Shown: piece by piece, positions 4,732 to 5,393 of the stretch | How positions within the stretch are numbered: position 1 is the first letter of the stretch | How the letters are laid out: every line of letters begins with the position of its first letter | Assembly (NCBI GenBank): GCA_003156235.1 | Contig: PMGP01000168.1 | Location: 185 to 5,577, forward strand | Origin: Acidobacteriaceae bacterium | GTDB lineage: Bacteria; Acidobacteriota; Terriglobia; Terriglobales; Acidobacteriaceae | DNA length: 5,393 nt | Reading direction: 5' to 3' | The notes under the pieces: generated by a model | What the model saw: the letters and a program-made list of their open reading frames with translations, nothing else | The model's database searches: none | What the model was told of the DNA's origin: nothing | Position numbers and translations under genes: made by a program

Positions 4732-5393
4732 CTAAAGTCTCTCGTCATACTCCACCGAGCAAAGAAAAAGCCCCCGCGCTGGTGCCGTCGGTCCTGCCGC
4801 AGCCCGGCTTCGCGCGACCAGAATCCCTGGAATCTCCTCCACGCCGAGCCGTCCCCGCCCCAGGTCCAGCATCGTTCCCACCAAATTCCGCACCATGTGG
4901 TGCAGAAAGCCGCTTCCACGCACACGATAAACCAGCAATTCACCCTCCGGACTCGTTCGCGCCTCCCAAGTCGAAGAAAAAATGCTCCGCACCGTCGCCG
5001 CCATCGGTGGCTTCATCTGAAAACCCGGCCTGGGAATGGGCCTCTCATCCGGCTCTGCGTCCTTATCCAGATCGCGATTGGCCAGCTCAGGATCGGTAGC
5101 CGCAAAGCTAAGAAAATCGTGTGTACCCACAAAAAGCCGGGCAGCCCTTTGCAGTGCTTCCACGTCCATAGGCCAGCGGCAGGCGTAGACGTATGGTGCC
5201 ACAAAAGGCGGGCAGATTGCGCCCCGGAAGACCCTGTATTCGTAAGTCTTGGCCACAGCCGAGTGCCGCGCATGAAATGTGCCTGGCGCGGTTCTCGCGT
5301 CCAGAATGCGGATGGACGGAGGCAGCGTCCGGTTCAGGGCGCGTTGCAGATTCTCCGGCGGAATCGGCGCCACCAGCGCGAAGCTGGCCACCT
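4732..5393 (-). CDS. truA: tRNA pseudouridine synthase A (TruA), 5' end outside the window
   Basis: TruA converts uridines 38-40 of the tRNA anticodon stem-loop to pseudouridine, in the cytosol. About 220 C-terminal residues are present. Family motifs seen are FHARHSAVAKTYEYRVFRG (conserved Arg/Lys-Tyr strand), AARLFVGTHDFLSFAA, GSGFLHHMVRNLVGTMLDLGRGR near residues 159-181, and the closing APARGLFLCSVEYDE. The frame has no true start here: the GTG at 5391 corresponds to the Val of the internal G-Q-V-A-S-F segment, and the two bases before it (AG) fit the end of a Gln codon. The N-terminal part, with the catalytic Asp in the G-R-T-D-A-G motif, therefore lies beyond 5393. An extra hydrophilic stretch, about residues 99-130 of the visible part (ATDPELANRDLDKDAEPDER and onward), interrupts the usual short link between the SF(A/C) strand and the (V/T)R-x-I strand. 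The antitoxin gene follows on the same strand after 81 bp. Confidence 0.93.
   Translation of the reverse strand, partial: VASFALVAPIPPENLQRALNRTLPPSIRILDARTAPGTFHARHSAVAKTYEYRVFRGAICPPFVAPYVYACRWPMDVEALQRAARLFVGTHDFLSFAATDPELANRDLDKDAEPDERPIPRPGFQMKPPMAATVRSIFSSTWEARTSPEGELLVYRVRGSGFLHHMVRNLVGTMLDLGRGRLGVEEIPGILVARSRAAAGPTAPARGLFLCSVEYDERL

Noticed and set aside
5391..5391. GTG as the translation start of truA
   Set aside because: The residue corresponds to an internal Val of TruA, and the catalytic Asp motif would be missing. The gene is cut by the window edge, not truncated in nature.

Overview
The window looks like an ordinary chromosomal stretch of a GC-rich, soil-type bacterium, most likely an acidobacterium (Acidobacteriota, Terriglobia). 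The clues are an MqnP-type UbiA prenyltransferase (futalosine menaquinone pathway), a TruA with an extra internal segment, small secreted proteins of unknown function, and a twin-hairpin intergenic repeat that I recall from acidobacterial genomes. The taxonomic call is inference. Nearly every gene is on the minus strand; only the Hsp15-like gene hslR is on the plus strand.

Layout from left to right. (1) 1-38: the first codons of a minus-strand gene that reads like prephenate dehydratase (pheA). (2) 69-932: an MqnP/UbiA-family prenyltransferase, 30 bp upstream of pheA on the same strand and probably cotranscribed with it. (3) 981-1100: a non-coding gap carrying two neighbouring hairpins (REP-like). 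(4) 1101-1937: a secreted protein of unknown function, visibly richer in A+T than its surroundings. (5) 1970-2350: hslR, plus strand, divergent from the previous gene. (6) 2366-2929: a small secreted protein of unknown function with a convincing sigma-70 type promoter (2980-3007) and Shine-Dalgarno site; it converges on hslR with only 15 bp between the stops. (7) 3020-4279: an M20-family metallopeptidase with all expected metal ligands. (8) 4327-4650: a Phd/YefM-type antitoxin with no toxin gene beside it and direct repeats upstream that look like an operator. (9) 4732-5393: tRNA pseudouridine synthase TruA, whose 5' end lies beyond the window.

The genes do not form one pathway. They are a housekeeping mix: quinone and aromatic amino acid biosynthesis, ribosome rescue, peptide or amide hydrolysis and tRNA modification, interspersed with two exported proteins of unknown function and an orphan antitoxin. 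I do not see a new defence, mobile or biosynthetic system. The points most worth a second look are the toxin-less antitoxin with its repeats, the twin-hairpin repeat, and the two secreted proteins.
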